From positions 16,754 to 80,753 of IMG/VR virus record IMGVR_UViG_3300017767_000003: a DNA stretch of 64,000 nucleotides. The stretch is one strand, 5' to 3'. The stretch's first letter is position 1. Every line of letters begins with the position of its first letter. Source of the stretch: a virus. The notes under the pieces were generated by a model. It did not search any database. It saw only the letters and a program-made list of their open reading frames with translations, and was not told the DNA's origin. The translations under genes and the position numbers were made by a program. This document shows, in pieces, positions 58,875 to 64,000 of this stretch.

Positions 58875-59685
58875 AAAACAAGACCCAGTAGTAGTAATAG
58901 TCAATACTGGATTAAAAACAGAAGAATCAGAACGAGCAATGTTAGATATGTTATCTGACAAGGTTGCACATATCATAGAGGCAGAACAATATGATTGGAA
59001 AACTGTACTAGGATTTCATGATTTAGATAAGGCAAATATGCGTGGTGGTGACGATATCTATGACAGAATACAGCCAGGCACTGAGATAATACTGCTACAA
59101 GATAACGTGGTGCTACACGATAATTGCAGAGAGATATTACAACAGGCAATTCCTGAAAAAGGTTCTGTTGAACCATTTCTCATGTCAGAAACAGATAAGT
59201 GGGGGCCAGAAGTTAACAGGGAAATTATAAAGAAGAACGAGGCACTTGCAGATATAAGAACACAGATAGAAGAGAATAACTTTTCATATCTAAATTGTCC
59301 TATTGCGTGGTGGGAAGACGAACCTAAGATATTTACAGGTATTGTATCATTTAGATATGGAGATACAAAAGAGTTATGTCAAATCGACACTGAGTATGAA
59401 ACCAGTGACGAGTTCTACTCTAACGAATTCAAGGGCGTAATATGGCCCACAGTAAAAGGTTCTGTTGTAGATATACAGAACGACAACAGTAAGGAACAGC
59501 AGTGGATAGATAAAATTATCCCTGAGTTCCCTAATGAGTTTAATCCAAGAGATAAGTTTGCTACTGCTATTGAATATAGTGAAGAAATGCACAAACCATT
59601 CTTCTCATTAGAAGACGGATTAAACCAACACGTAAGTATGGTATTCTTTGACGATTATACAAGAGTCGGGGATATGCCCTTATAA
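58864..59685 (+). CDS. Unknown protein, 273 aa
   Basis: VVVIVNTGLKTEESERAMLDMLSDKVAHIIEAE opens an alpha/beta domain, and TEIILLQDNVVLHDNCREIL has a Rossmann-like or glycosyltransferase-like strand-loop. No catalytic motif is clear. Acidic. Its end overlaps a late box. Confidence 0.6.
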   Translation: MLNRKQDPVVVIVNTGLKTEESERAMLDMLSDKVAHIIEAEQYDWKTVLGFHDLDKANMRGGDDIYDRIQPGTEIILLQDNVVLHDNCREILQQAIPEKGSVEPFLMSETDKWGPEVNREIIKKNEALADIRTQIEENNFSYLNCPIAWWEDEPKIFTGIVSFRYGDTKELCQIDTEYETSDEFYSNEFKGVIWPTVKGSVVDIQNDNSKEQQWIDKIIPEFPNEFNPRDKFATAIEYSEEMHKPFFSLEDGLNQHVSMVFFDDYTRVGDMPL

Positions 59686-59688
59686 ATA
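59681..59688 (+). promoter_or_regulatory. T4-late-type promoter box
   Basis: TATAAATA, sharing bases with the preceding stop. Four bases later an ATG (59693) opens a 16-codon ORF ending at 59743 that I cannot judge; the next larger gene starts at 59747. Confidence 0.45.
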
Positions 59689-59746
59689 TAACATGCGTAA
59701 TATATTAATAATGACCAAGTGGAAACGCAGACACAATGCATAAACA

Positions 59747-59959
59747 ATGTATGACATGGGATTGATAACACATATGGAATGGTTAATTACATTATTCTAC
59801 CTACCCGCTTATTTAATTGGGTGGGGTATATCAATCATCATATGGTGGTTCATACTATCATTTGCTTATAAGGCACTGATAGACTTATACGACCTATTTA
59901 AATATAATAGGAAGGGTAAGAAGAAAGACCACTTAGATGATGTCGATAACTATTATTAA
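59747..59959 (+). CDS. Small membrane protein, 70 aa
   Basis: Two short hydrophobic stretches (about 12-28 and 29-47) with a charged tail (KYNRKGKKKDHLDDVDNYY). Probably inner membrane. It precedes the outer-membrane protein gene. Confidence 0.5.
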   Translation: MYDMGLITHMEWLITLFYLPAYLIGWGISIIIWWFILSFAYKALIDLYDLFKYNRKGKKKDHLDDVDNYY

Positions 59960-59978
59960 TAACAACTAGGAGAATCTT

Positions 59979-60575
59979 ATGAAAAGATTTTTATTAATTG
60001 CTATGCTTTTCGCTATGCCTTTAACAACATATGCAGGAAGTGGAGTTTCAGTGGGAGTCGCCAGTGACTATTTCTTTAGAGGAGTAAGTCAAACAGACCA
60101 ACCACACGTTAATTTAACTGCAATCGGTGAATGGAACGGATTTCATGCTGGTGCATGGGTCGGTACAGTAGACTTCGGTGACGAAGCAGACTATGAATAT
60201 GACCTATTTGCAGGTTACAAAATGAATGTCATGGACAATATGTCAGTCGAACTAGGAGTAATCCAGTACAGATATGACGCAGGTGACTATGAAATGGTAG
60301 AGGAAGTATTTGCTGGTCTTACCTACGGTGGTTTATCCATACGTGGATTCCAAGATACAGATACTGATGATACCTATGCAGAACTAGGTCTTGACGTATC
60401 CAATATTGTACCAGTGCTAGACGTGAATCTATTATATGGATATCATGATAAAGATAATGATTTCTCAGCACTAAGAGTTGGATATAATAATTTCTTTGCA
60501 GAGATTATGTTAGAAACTGTAATGGACGGACAGTCCATGGACAGCATATCAGTCGGTTATAACTATCATTTCTAA
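59979..60575 (+). CDS. Outer-membrane beta-barrel protein, TorF/Gcw_chp family
   Basis: 198 aa. Signal peptide ending TYAGS. The mature start SGVSVGVASDYFFRGVSQTD is the Gcw_chp/TorF family signature, a proteobacterial putative porin, and the sequence ends with an aromatic SVGYNYHF strand typical for BAM recognition. AGGAG ribosome site. Probably a host-derived outer-membrane protein that the phage makes during infection, e.g. for nutrient uptake or to block superinfection. Confidence 0.85.
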   Translation: MKRFLLIAMLFAMPLTTYAGSGVSVGVASDYFFRGVSQTDQPHVNLTAIGEWNGFHAGAWVGTVDFGDEADYEYDLFAGYKMNVMDNMSVELGVIQYRYDAGDYEMVEEVFAGLTYGGLSIRGFQDTDTDDTYAELGLDVSNIVPVLDVNLLYGYHDKDNDFSALRVGYNNFFAEIMLETVMDGQSMDSISVGYNYHF

Positions 60576-60739
60576 TGACTGCTGATTTAATTATTATTCA
60601 TGTGGTTTTTATACTTGCCTGTGTAGGTACGAGTTGGTATTGGGGACGCAAAGAAGGTGCCCAACGTGTATTACAAATGTTAATAGACGACAACGTTATA
60701 ACACCACGTGATTTAGAGAGATATGTGCCTGACGAATAG
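60575..60739 (+). CDS. Small membrane-anchored protein, 54 aa
   Basis: ATG overlaps the preceding stop. N-terminal hydrophobic helix (LIIIHVVFILACVGTSWYW), then GRKEGAQRVLQMLIDDNVITPRDLERYVPDE. Function unknown. Confidence 0.6.
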   Translation: MTADLIIIHVVFILACVGTSWYWGRKEGAQRVLQMLIDDNVITPRDLERYVPDE

Positions 60740-60756
60740 GCACATATACTTTCTAA

Positions 60757-60795
60757 AAAACCCTCTAGACAGTAACATTCCTGTTATTGTATAAT
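60757..60795 (+). promoter_or_regulatory. AAAACCC/TATAAT promoter, leaderless
   Basis: AAAACCC 60757-60763, 26 bases, TATAAT 60790-60795, six bases to ATG 60802. TAGACA is near the -35 position; a small TAACA/TGTTA repeat lies in the spacer. Confidence 0.55.
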
Positions 60796-60801
60796 ATATA
60801 C

Positions 60802-61104
60802 ATGAGTTCAAATTGCATATCCCACCAAGAAGTGGCAAAAGTATTACATGCAGACCATAGTTCATATAAAATGGGCACACTGGTCTATGGTACATACGAA
60901 GAAATAGAGGCATGGTGTGAGAAAAATGATATGTGGGTAGACAAGTACCTAGACCATGTCAATCCTTCTACATTATATAATACAGCAGAATGGGTAGGTA
61001 CTGGTATATCAGACCCATTTGCAGTGTCAGTACCATTTGATTATAGAAAGAATAGAGCAATGGGTAACTTTAACACACGTGGTGTTAATCTAGATAAGTG
61101 GTAA
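60802..61104 (+). CDS. Unknown protein, 100 aa
   Basis: From ATG 60802 (MSSNCISHQEVAKVL). The in-frame ATG at 60787 overlaps the -10 box and is rejected. Contains CISHQEVAKVLHADHSSYKMGTLVYGTYEEIEAWCEK; acidic-neutral, possibly alpha/beta. No family known. Confidence 0.6.
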   Translation: MSSNCISHQEVAKVLHADHSSYKMGTLVYGTYEEIEAWCEKNDMWVDKYLDHVNPSTLYNTAEWVGTGISDPFAVSVPFDYRKNRAMGNFNTRGVNLDKW

Positions 61105-61235
61105 CCTTTATATTATTATTCGGTATGTTTGCCTTTTTATTATGGGCTAAATGGTACAAGGAATATATAATAGAGAAAAATACTCGTAGATACCTACGTT
61201 ATTTAAAGAGTAAGAATAGAAAATGGAATACATAA
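61098..61235 (+). CDS. Small membrane protein, 45 aa, GTG start
   Basis: GTG 61098 gives MVTFILLFGMFAFLLWAKWYKEYIIEKNTRR, a transmembrane helix with a basic tail; ATG 61125 would truncate the helix. Overlaps the preceding stop by seven bases. Confidence 0.5.
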   Translation: MVTFILLFGMFAFLLWAKWYKEYIIEKNTRRYLRYLKSKNRKWNT

Positions 61236-61363
61236 CAGCATTATTATCTATGGTAGGGTTAATTACTCTAATATATCTATTTCTAGCATGGGGACTATCA
61301 GGCGGACTACAAAAAACATTCAGTCGAGAGAAAAAGAAAGAAATGAATGATGGTGGTTGGTAA
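61223..61363 (+). CDS. Small membrane protein, 46 aa
   Basis: Begins MEYITALLSMVGLITLIYLFLAW, one transmembrane helix, then a charged KTFSREKKKEMNDGGW tail. Overlaps the previous gene by 13 bases. Function unknown. Confidence 0.5.
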   Translation: MEYITALLSMVGLITLIYLFLAWGLSGGLQKTFSREKKKEMNDGGW

Positions 61364-61365
61364 AT

Positions 61366-61494
61366 ATGGGTAAAGGCAGTAAAAGACGCCCTGAGAAAGA
61401 CGGTAAATATCAAGAGAATTGGGAGAAAATATTCGGTGACAAGAAAAAACGAGTTCAACAAAGCAGAACTAGAAAACAGCAAAAGAATATTTAA
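61366..61494 (+). CDS. Conserved basic protein, 42 aa
   Basis: MGKGSKRRPEKDGKYQENWEKIFG is a short signature recurring in many phage genomes; the rest is Lys/Arg/Gln-rich. It overlaps the next gene by 59 bases in another frame. Role unknown. Confidence 0.7.
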   Translation: MGKGSKRRPEKDGKYQENWEKIFGDKKKRVQQSRTRKQQKNI

Positions 61495-61735
61495 ATCTGC
61501 AACACCCAAATATACACCTGATTGGTATATTAAATGGGTAGCCTCTATATTTGTATTAAGTGCAATGTCACTACGAGGTGTAGAAGGCATGGCATTATAT
61601 GATTTAATATTGTCCATGGTGGGTATTACACTGTGGTTAGTGGTGTCCGTATTATGGAATGACCGTGCTCTCATTATATTAAATGGTGCAGGATTATTAT
61701 TTCTCATACGTAATACAGTAGAATATCTAACATGA
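61436..61735 (+). CDS. Conserved phage membrane protein, 99 aa
   Basis: GTG start at 61436, in the end of the preceding gene; a later start is possible but would cut the conserved part. PDWYIKWVASIFVLSAMSLRGVEG, LYDLILSMVGITLWLVVSVLW and LIILNGAGLLFLI are three hydrophobic helices of a protein family found in marine T4-like phages. Function unknown. Confidence 0.65.
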   Translation: MTRKNEFNKAELENSKRIFKSATPKYTPDWYIKWVASIFVLSAMSLRGVEGMALYDLILSMVGITLWLVVSVLWNDRALIILNGAGLLFLIRNTVEYLT

Positions 61736-62292
61736 CCACCTATACCAAACTATATGACTTCTTTCCCGAAGACCTGTTTACGGAGATACTACACAACGCC
61801 GAAAATGGGACAGAAACCACTATGGAACACCCTGATATGCCCCTTATATTGGACGTAGATAGTTATAATAAGGGTACAAAAATACACGACTACATAGATA
61901 AATTCTTTGACGAATTAGGATATAATACAGAAAAAAGTACCTGTAGACTACAAGGTACAAAGCCAGGTGCAGAATACAAACCACATAAGGATACGCCTAG
62001 TAAGGTAGTAACCCTATTAATATACGTAAAAGGTAAGGAAGGCACAACATTCTACGAAGACGTAAAGGGTAAACACCATGAGACATGGAACGAAGGTTGT
62101 CCTAAGGCAGAATGGGGAATCAACCCTACCGTAGACACATTTACGCCGAACGCTGGATATTGGTTCGATAGGGATAGTCAACCATGGCATAGTTACTGGA
62201 ATACGCAAGAGACAATAAGATGGGTTTTTATGTACAACATACAGGATACAGGAGCATATACTAGTGTCGGTAGAGATACCCCCAGTAAGTAA
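61732..62292 (+). CDS. 2OG-oxygenase-like protein
   Basis: 186 aa, overlapping the previous gene by four bases. EYKPHKDTPSKVVTLLIYVKGKEGTTFY contains an HxD-type site; the second His is in WHSYWNTQETIRWVF, with an Arg in the expected position. It lacks some of the usual strand pattern, so activity is less certain than for the other copies. Ninth oxygenase-like gene of the window. Confidence 0.65.
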   Translation: MTTYTKLYDFFPEDLFTEILHNAENGTETTMEHPDMPLILDVDSYNKGTKIHDYIDKFFDELGYNTEKSTCRLQGTKPGAEYKPHKDTPSKVVTLLIYVKGKEGTTFYEDVKGKHHETWNEGCPKAEWGINPTVDTFTPNAGYWFDRDSQPWHSYWNTQETIRWVFMYNIQDTGAYTSVGRDTPSK

Positions 62293-62452
62293 TATACCAC
62301 CAGTCACATACAATCACACCATTACGAAGATACACTACGCCGCCGAAGGGGGTAAGAGTATCAATCAAACGTATTGGAGTGTAGTAGTATACGATATAAA
62401 CGGTGTACTTAAGACCTATACAAACAACCATTCAGTTAACTATACGGTGTAA
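62264..62452 (+). CDS. Small unknown protein, 62 aa, GTG start
   Basis: GTG 62264 inside the oxygenase gene gives MSVEIPPVSNIPPVTYNHTITKIHYAAEGGK, then beta-like segments (YWSVVVYDINGVLKTYTNN). Ends eight bases before tRNA-Arg. Moderate support. Confidence 0.5.
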   Translation: MSVEIPPVSNIPPVTYNHTITKIHYAAEGGKSINQTYWSVVVYDINGVLKTYTNNHSVNYTV

Positions 62453-62460
62453 GGAGATAT

Positions 62461-62537
62461 GTTCCTGTAGTTCAACTGGATAGAACAAGTGCCTTCTAAG
62501 CACTAGGTTAGAGGTTCGAGTCCTCTCAGGAACGCCA
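62461..62537 (+). tRNA. tRNA-Arg(UCU)
   Basis: Cloverleaf: acceptor GTTCCTG/CAGGAAC, D loop with GG (AACTGGATAG), anticodon stem AGTGC/GCACT with loop CTTCTAA (anticodon TCT), T stem AGAGG/CCTCT with normal loop TTCGAGT, discriminator G and encoded CCA. It is a normal elongator tRNA reading AGA, a codon frequent in these genes. Confidence 0.97.
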
Positions 62538-62542
62538 ATATT

Positions 62543-62647
62543 ATGAATAAACGAGATAAATGGGTATATTTCTATGAGATAGTGGGTGTTATTACCTGCT
62601 TCTTTATTACTACGAATATAATTCTAACGTGGTACGGAGTGCTATGA
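62543..62647 (+). CDS. Small membrane protein, 34 aa
   Basis: MNKRDKWVYFYEIVGVITCFFITTNIILTWYGVL, one hydrophobic helix. Begins five bases after the tRNA CCA, no clear ribosome site. Low support. Confidence 0.35.
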   Translation: MNKRDKWVYFYEIVGVITCFFITTNIILTWYGVL

Positions 62648-62964
62648 ATATATTGTGTGTAATAGTGTGAGAGAGTGTGTAATTATATTCGTATTTGAGA
62701 TATAAGAGAGATAGTGGTAAAAAGTGGGTTTTGGTGGTGCTGTTAGGAGAACTTAGCCTATGTATATATTGGGAGATGTCAAGGATTTTTTTTGAAATTC
62801 TCTGAGCTTACCACCCTGAGAACACGCTTGCAAGCCCCCAGTGACCCTCTGAAACCCCTATGGCTGCAACGTTTCAGAGCACCTCTGAGTAACAACAGTG
62901 CTATGCGGTGCGACACACTATGTCGTAGCACGTAAAAAAACTTGAATTAATTACGAATTAGCTG
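62648..62964 (+). other. Gene-poor region with strong inverted repeats
   Basis: I see no convincing gene. Repeats: CTCTGAAAC (62847-62855)/GTTTCAGAG (62871-62879), a perfect 9-bp stem; GCTTGCAAGC palindrome (62826-62835); GTGCTA (62898-62903)/TAGCAC (62926-62931) enclosing CGACA/TGTCG (62911-62915, 62921-62925). TTCTC...GAGAA and CTCTGAG units recur around 62800-62890. Higher GC than the rest. It could be a replication origin, a structured RNA or a regulatory region upstream of promoter 5. Confidence 0.5.
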
Positions 62965-62994
62965 TTGACAATGACCCCCATATAGTGTTAGCCT
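62965..62994 (+). promoter_or_regulatory. TTGACARTGAC-type promoter 5
   Basis: TTGACA 62965-62970, 18-bp spacer, TAGCCT 62989-62994; a TATAAT follows at 62996-63001. The ATG that follows (63005) opens a six-codon micro-ORF (MRKTKE). Confidence 0.65.
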
Positions 62995-63045
62995 TATAAT
63001 GTTGATGAGGAAAACAAAAGAATGAATTAACATAGAGTAACGGTA

Positions 63046-63133
63046 GAGGGGTCATGAAAAAACCGACAAAGACCCCACGGATAACCCCCCGCTCGTAGTA
63101 ATGATAGGTTCGCAACCTTCCGAGGCGGGGTAA
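63046..63133 (+). promoter_or_regulatory. Structured leader with two hairpins
   Basis: GGGGTC (63048-63053) pairs with GACCCC (63071-63076), enclosing an ATG. Next CCCCGCTCG (starting at about 63086) pairs with CGAGGCGGGG (63121-63130), with an inner GGTTCGCAACC hairpin (63108-63118). This precedes the small gene at 63148 and follows promoter 5; it may be a riboregulator or RNA-binding site. A 14-codon ORF (63054-63098) starts in the first hairpin. Confidence 0.55.
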
Positions 63134-63147
63134 CCTGTATATAAATT

Positions 63148-63321
63148 ATGGTAAAAATGGTAAATATAGAGAAAAGTTCGACAGTCGCAGAGAGTATTGC
63201 ACGTTTAAATGCTTCTGAACTGCAGATATTAGCGGAAATAATGGTCAATAAGCACATAGCAGACGACCTAGAGTTCCTTTTATTGAACGCAAAAGCAGAA
63301 AAATTAAGAGAAAACGCTTGA
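63148..63321 (+). CDS. Small protein, 57 aa
   Basis: Begins MVKMVNIEKSSTVAESIARL, helical (LNASELQILAEIM...LLLNAKAEKLREN), no membrane segment. Its TGA stop is inside the TTGACA of promoter 6. No family recognised; early small regulatory protein is a guess. Confidence 0.6.
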   Translation: MVKMVNIEKSSTVAESIARLNASELQILAEIMVNKHIADDLEFLLLNAKAEKLRENA

Positions 63322-63347
63322 CAGTGACCTATATTATAGTGTAGGCT
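63318..63347 (+). promoter_or_regulatory. TTGACARTGAC-type promoter 6, leaderless
   Basis: TTGACA 63318-63323, 18-bp spacer, TAGGCT 63342-63347, six bases to ATG 63354. It overlaps the preceding stop codon. Confidence 0.7.
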
Positions 63348-63353
63348 AGCCAT

Positions 63354-63536
63354 ATGAATGAGAAAAACAACAACTGGAAGGACGAACGTATAGCGGAAAT
63401 CAACGCCATGGGTTATGTGTGTGACGATGACCACCCTTGTTTTGACGAGGTGCAAGCCATATACACTAGTAATGCTCAGTCATATGCAGAGTTTCGTGAA
63501 GCATTTGACGGCATGGTAGGCTATTGTGGCACGTAA
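63354..63536 (+). CDS. Small unknown protein, 60 aa
   Basis: Starts MNEKNNNWKDERIAEINAMGY on the predicted transcription start. DDDHPCFDEVQAIYTSNAQSYAEFREAFDGMVGYCGT; helical with three Cys. The same MNEK start follows promoter 2. Early phage protein of unknown role. Confidence 0.65.
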   Translation: MNEKNNNWKDERIAEINAMGYVCDDDHPCFDEVQAIYTSNAQSYAEFREAFDGMVGYCGT

Positions 63537-63538
63537 GC

Positions 63539-63718
63539 ATGTATGATAATATGGTAGGTAAGTTTAAACTAGAGACGTACTATGAGGGCCCTGAGGTGGA
63601 ACCCATAGTGGAATACTTCTCTAGTCTCAAGGAGTGCTCGACTCTTGCGAGTAGTCGCTCTAAGGAAGGATTAACGGTAGTCATAGAACGAGTCTCCGAG
63701 ACACAGAAAGACTCTTAG
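63539..63718 (+). CDS. Small unknown protein, 59 aa
   Basis: ATG 63539 (MYDNMVGKFKLETYYEGPEVEPIVEYF), two bases after the previous stop; a TTG at 63524 is in frame. Alpha/beta-looking. Followed by the structured region at 63719. Confidence 0.6.
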   Translation: MYDNMVGKFKLETYYEGPEVEPIVEYFSSLKECSTLASSRSKEGLTVVIERVSETQKDS

Positions 63719-63900
63719 AGCGTCTCGCAGGACGCCAGAGCAGTGTTATGGGACTCCTATAGAGAAACCAAACGGGGTCATGCACCCCCCATAAAGATTT
63801 GTGAAGAGTTTTTGTGGTTATGACCTTTAGTAATAGTAGGTCTCAATCGGATGCTCAGGATAGGCAATTCCTATCGACTTGACCACAAAATTTTTTTCGG
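63719..63900 (+). ncRNA. Candidate structured RNA with terminator-like end
   Basis: Hairpins: GCGTC/GACGC (63720-63724, 63731-63735); GGGGT/ACCCC with loop CATGC (63774-63788); then a three-way structure: outer TTTTGTGGT (63810-63818)/ACCACAAAA (63882-63890), inner GACCT/AGGTC (63822-63826, 63838-63842) and GATAGG/CCTATC (63859-63864, 63870-63875). Seven T follow (63891-63897). No ORF. Either an ncRNA with intrinsic terminator or a leader that attenuates the next gene. Confidence 0.6.
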
Positions 63901-63908
63901 GCAAAAAT

Positions 63909-64000
63909 ATGAGTGAAATGGAAAAAAATAACGAACAACAGAAGTGGAATGTAATCCTAGACTCTCTACGTGAGAGTGGTGCTATGAATATGTTTGGTGC
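63909..64000 (+). CDS. Start of next gene, truncated by window end
   Basis: ATG 63909 opens MSEMEKNNEQQKWNVILDSL and later SGAMNMFG, running to the window edge. The WNVILDSLRESGAMNMFG-type segment resembles a small conserved phage protein. It starts 11 bases after the T run of the structured region. Confidence 0.6.
   Translation, partial: MSEMEKNNEQQKWNVILDSLRESGAMNMFG

Noticed and set aside
62930-62945. Hairpin TAGCAC plus A-run as a terminator.
   Set aside because: The run after the stem is A, not T, on the + strand; it does not fit an intrinsic terminator.
63027-63455. 142-codon ORF on the minus strand.
   Set aside because: It runs antisense to a hairpin leader, a supported small gene and promoter 6; no ribosome site or family match.

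Overview
The window looks like about 64 kb from the interior of a large T4-like marine myovirus genome (low GC by eye, strictly tail-to-head gene packing, every supported gene on the + strand). The evidence is a full T4-type replication core: sliding clamp gp45, clamp loader gp44/gp62, RegA, DNA polymerase gp43, UvsX, helicase gp41, primase gp61, NrdA/NrdB and ThyX. There are also T4-late-like TATAAATA boxes and families usual in marine T4-like phages (peptide deformylase, Hsp20, CobS-like AAA+, DUF3310, PAP2, DUF5824). No photosynthesis gene is present. Curli export genes, an outer-membrane protein, spanins and a Coq4-like ubiquinone protein point to a Gram-negative, ubiquinone-using host. 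A T4-like phage of SAR11 or another marine proteobacterium is the best guess; the host is inferred, not shown.

Layout. 1-3.6 kb: ferritin-like diiron protein, unknown protein, peptide deformylase and two 2OG-Fe(II) oxygenases. 3.6-8.1 kb: HExxH/VWA (CobT-like) and AAA+ (CobS-like) pair driven by a distinctive promoter family. 8.1-11.7 kb: DUF3310, gp45, structured leader, gp44, peroxiredoxin, gp62, regA. 11.7-19.7 kb: small membrane/holin-like proteins, then csgF, csgG, two curlin-like proteins, a FecR-domain protein, a SleB-type wall hydrolase and a CHASE2-adenylate cyclase. 19.8-23.9 kb: Hsp20, a DUF4338-like protein, an abnormal tRNA-Gly(UCC), radical SAM/SPASM protein, SDR and T4-type lysozyme. 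23.9-29.8 kb: gp43, SNase, UvsX, gp41. 29.8-43.2 kb: structural or capsid-associated cluster with several N-termini like the T4 capsid-targeting peptide, a ligase-like KWDG protein, a nucleotidyltransferase-kinase fusion and PAP2. 43.2-53.2 kb: primase, RNR, then cytochrome c, alternative oxidase, glutaredoxin, Coq4-like protein, metallopeptidase and nucleotidase. 53.2-62.5 kb: candidate ncRNA, IscU, more 2OG oxygenases, spanins, SET protein, ThyX, outer-membrane protein and tRNA-Arg. 62.5-64 kb: gene-poor region rich in hairpins and strong promoters, probably the start of an early region.

How it may work together. The replication and nucleotide genes make phage DNA. A set of iron/redox proteins (nine 2OG-oxygenase-like genes, two diiron enzymes besides RNR R2, cytochrome c, AOX, IscU, Grx, Prx, Coq4-like) may keep respiration and iron enzymes working in an infected cell. 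The curli/cyclase block may remodel the cell surface. Three promoter classes place the predicted transcription start on or next to the start codon, so leaderless mRNA appears common here. The most unusual items are the tRNA-Gly with staphylococcal cell-wall-tRNA-like loops beside radical SAM/SDR genes, the respiratory module, the curli module with cyclase, and several unassigned structured RNAs.
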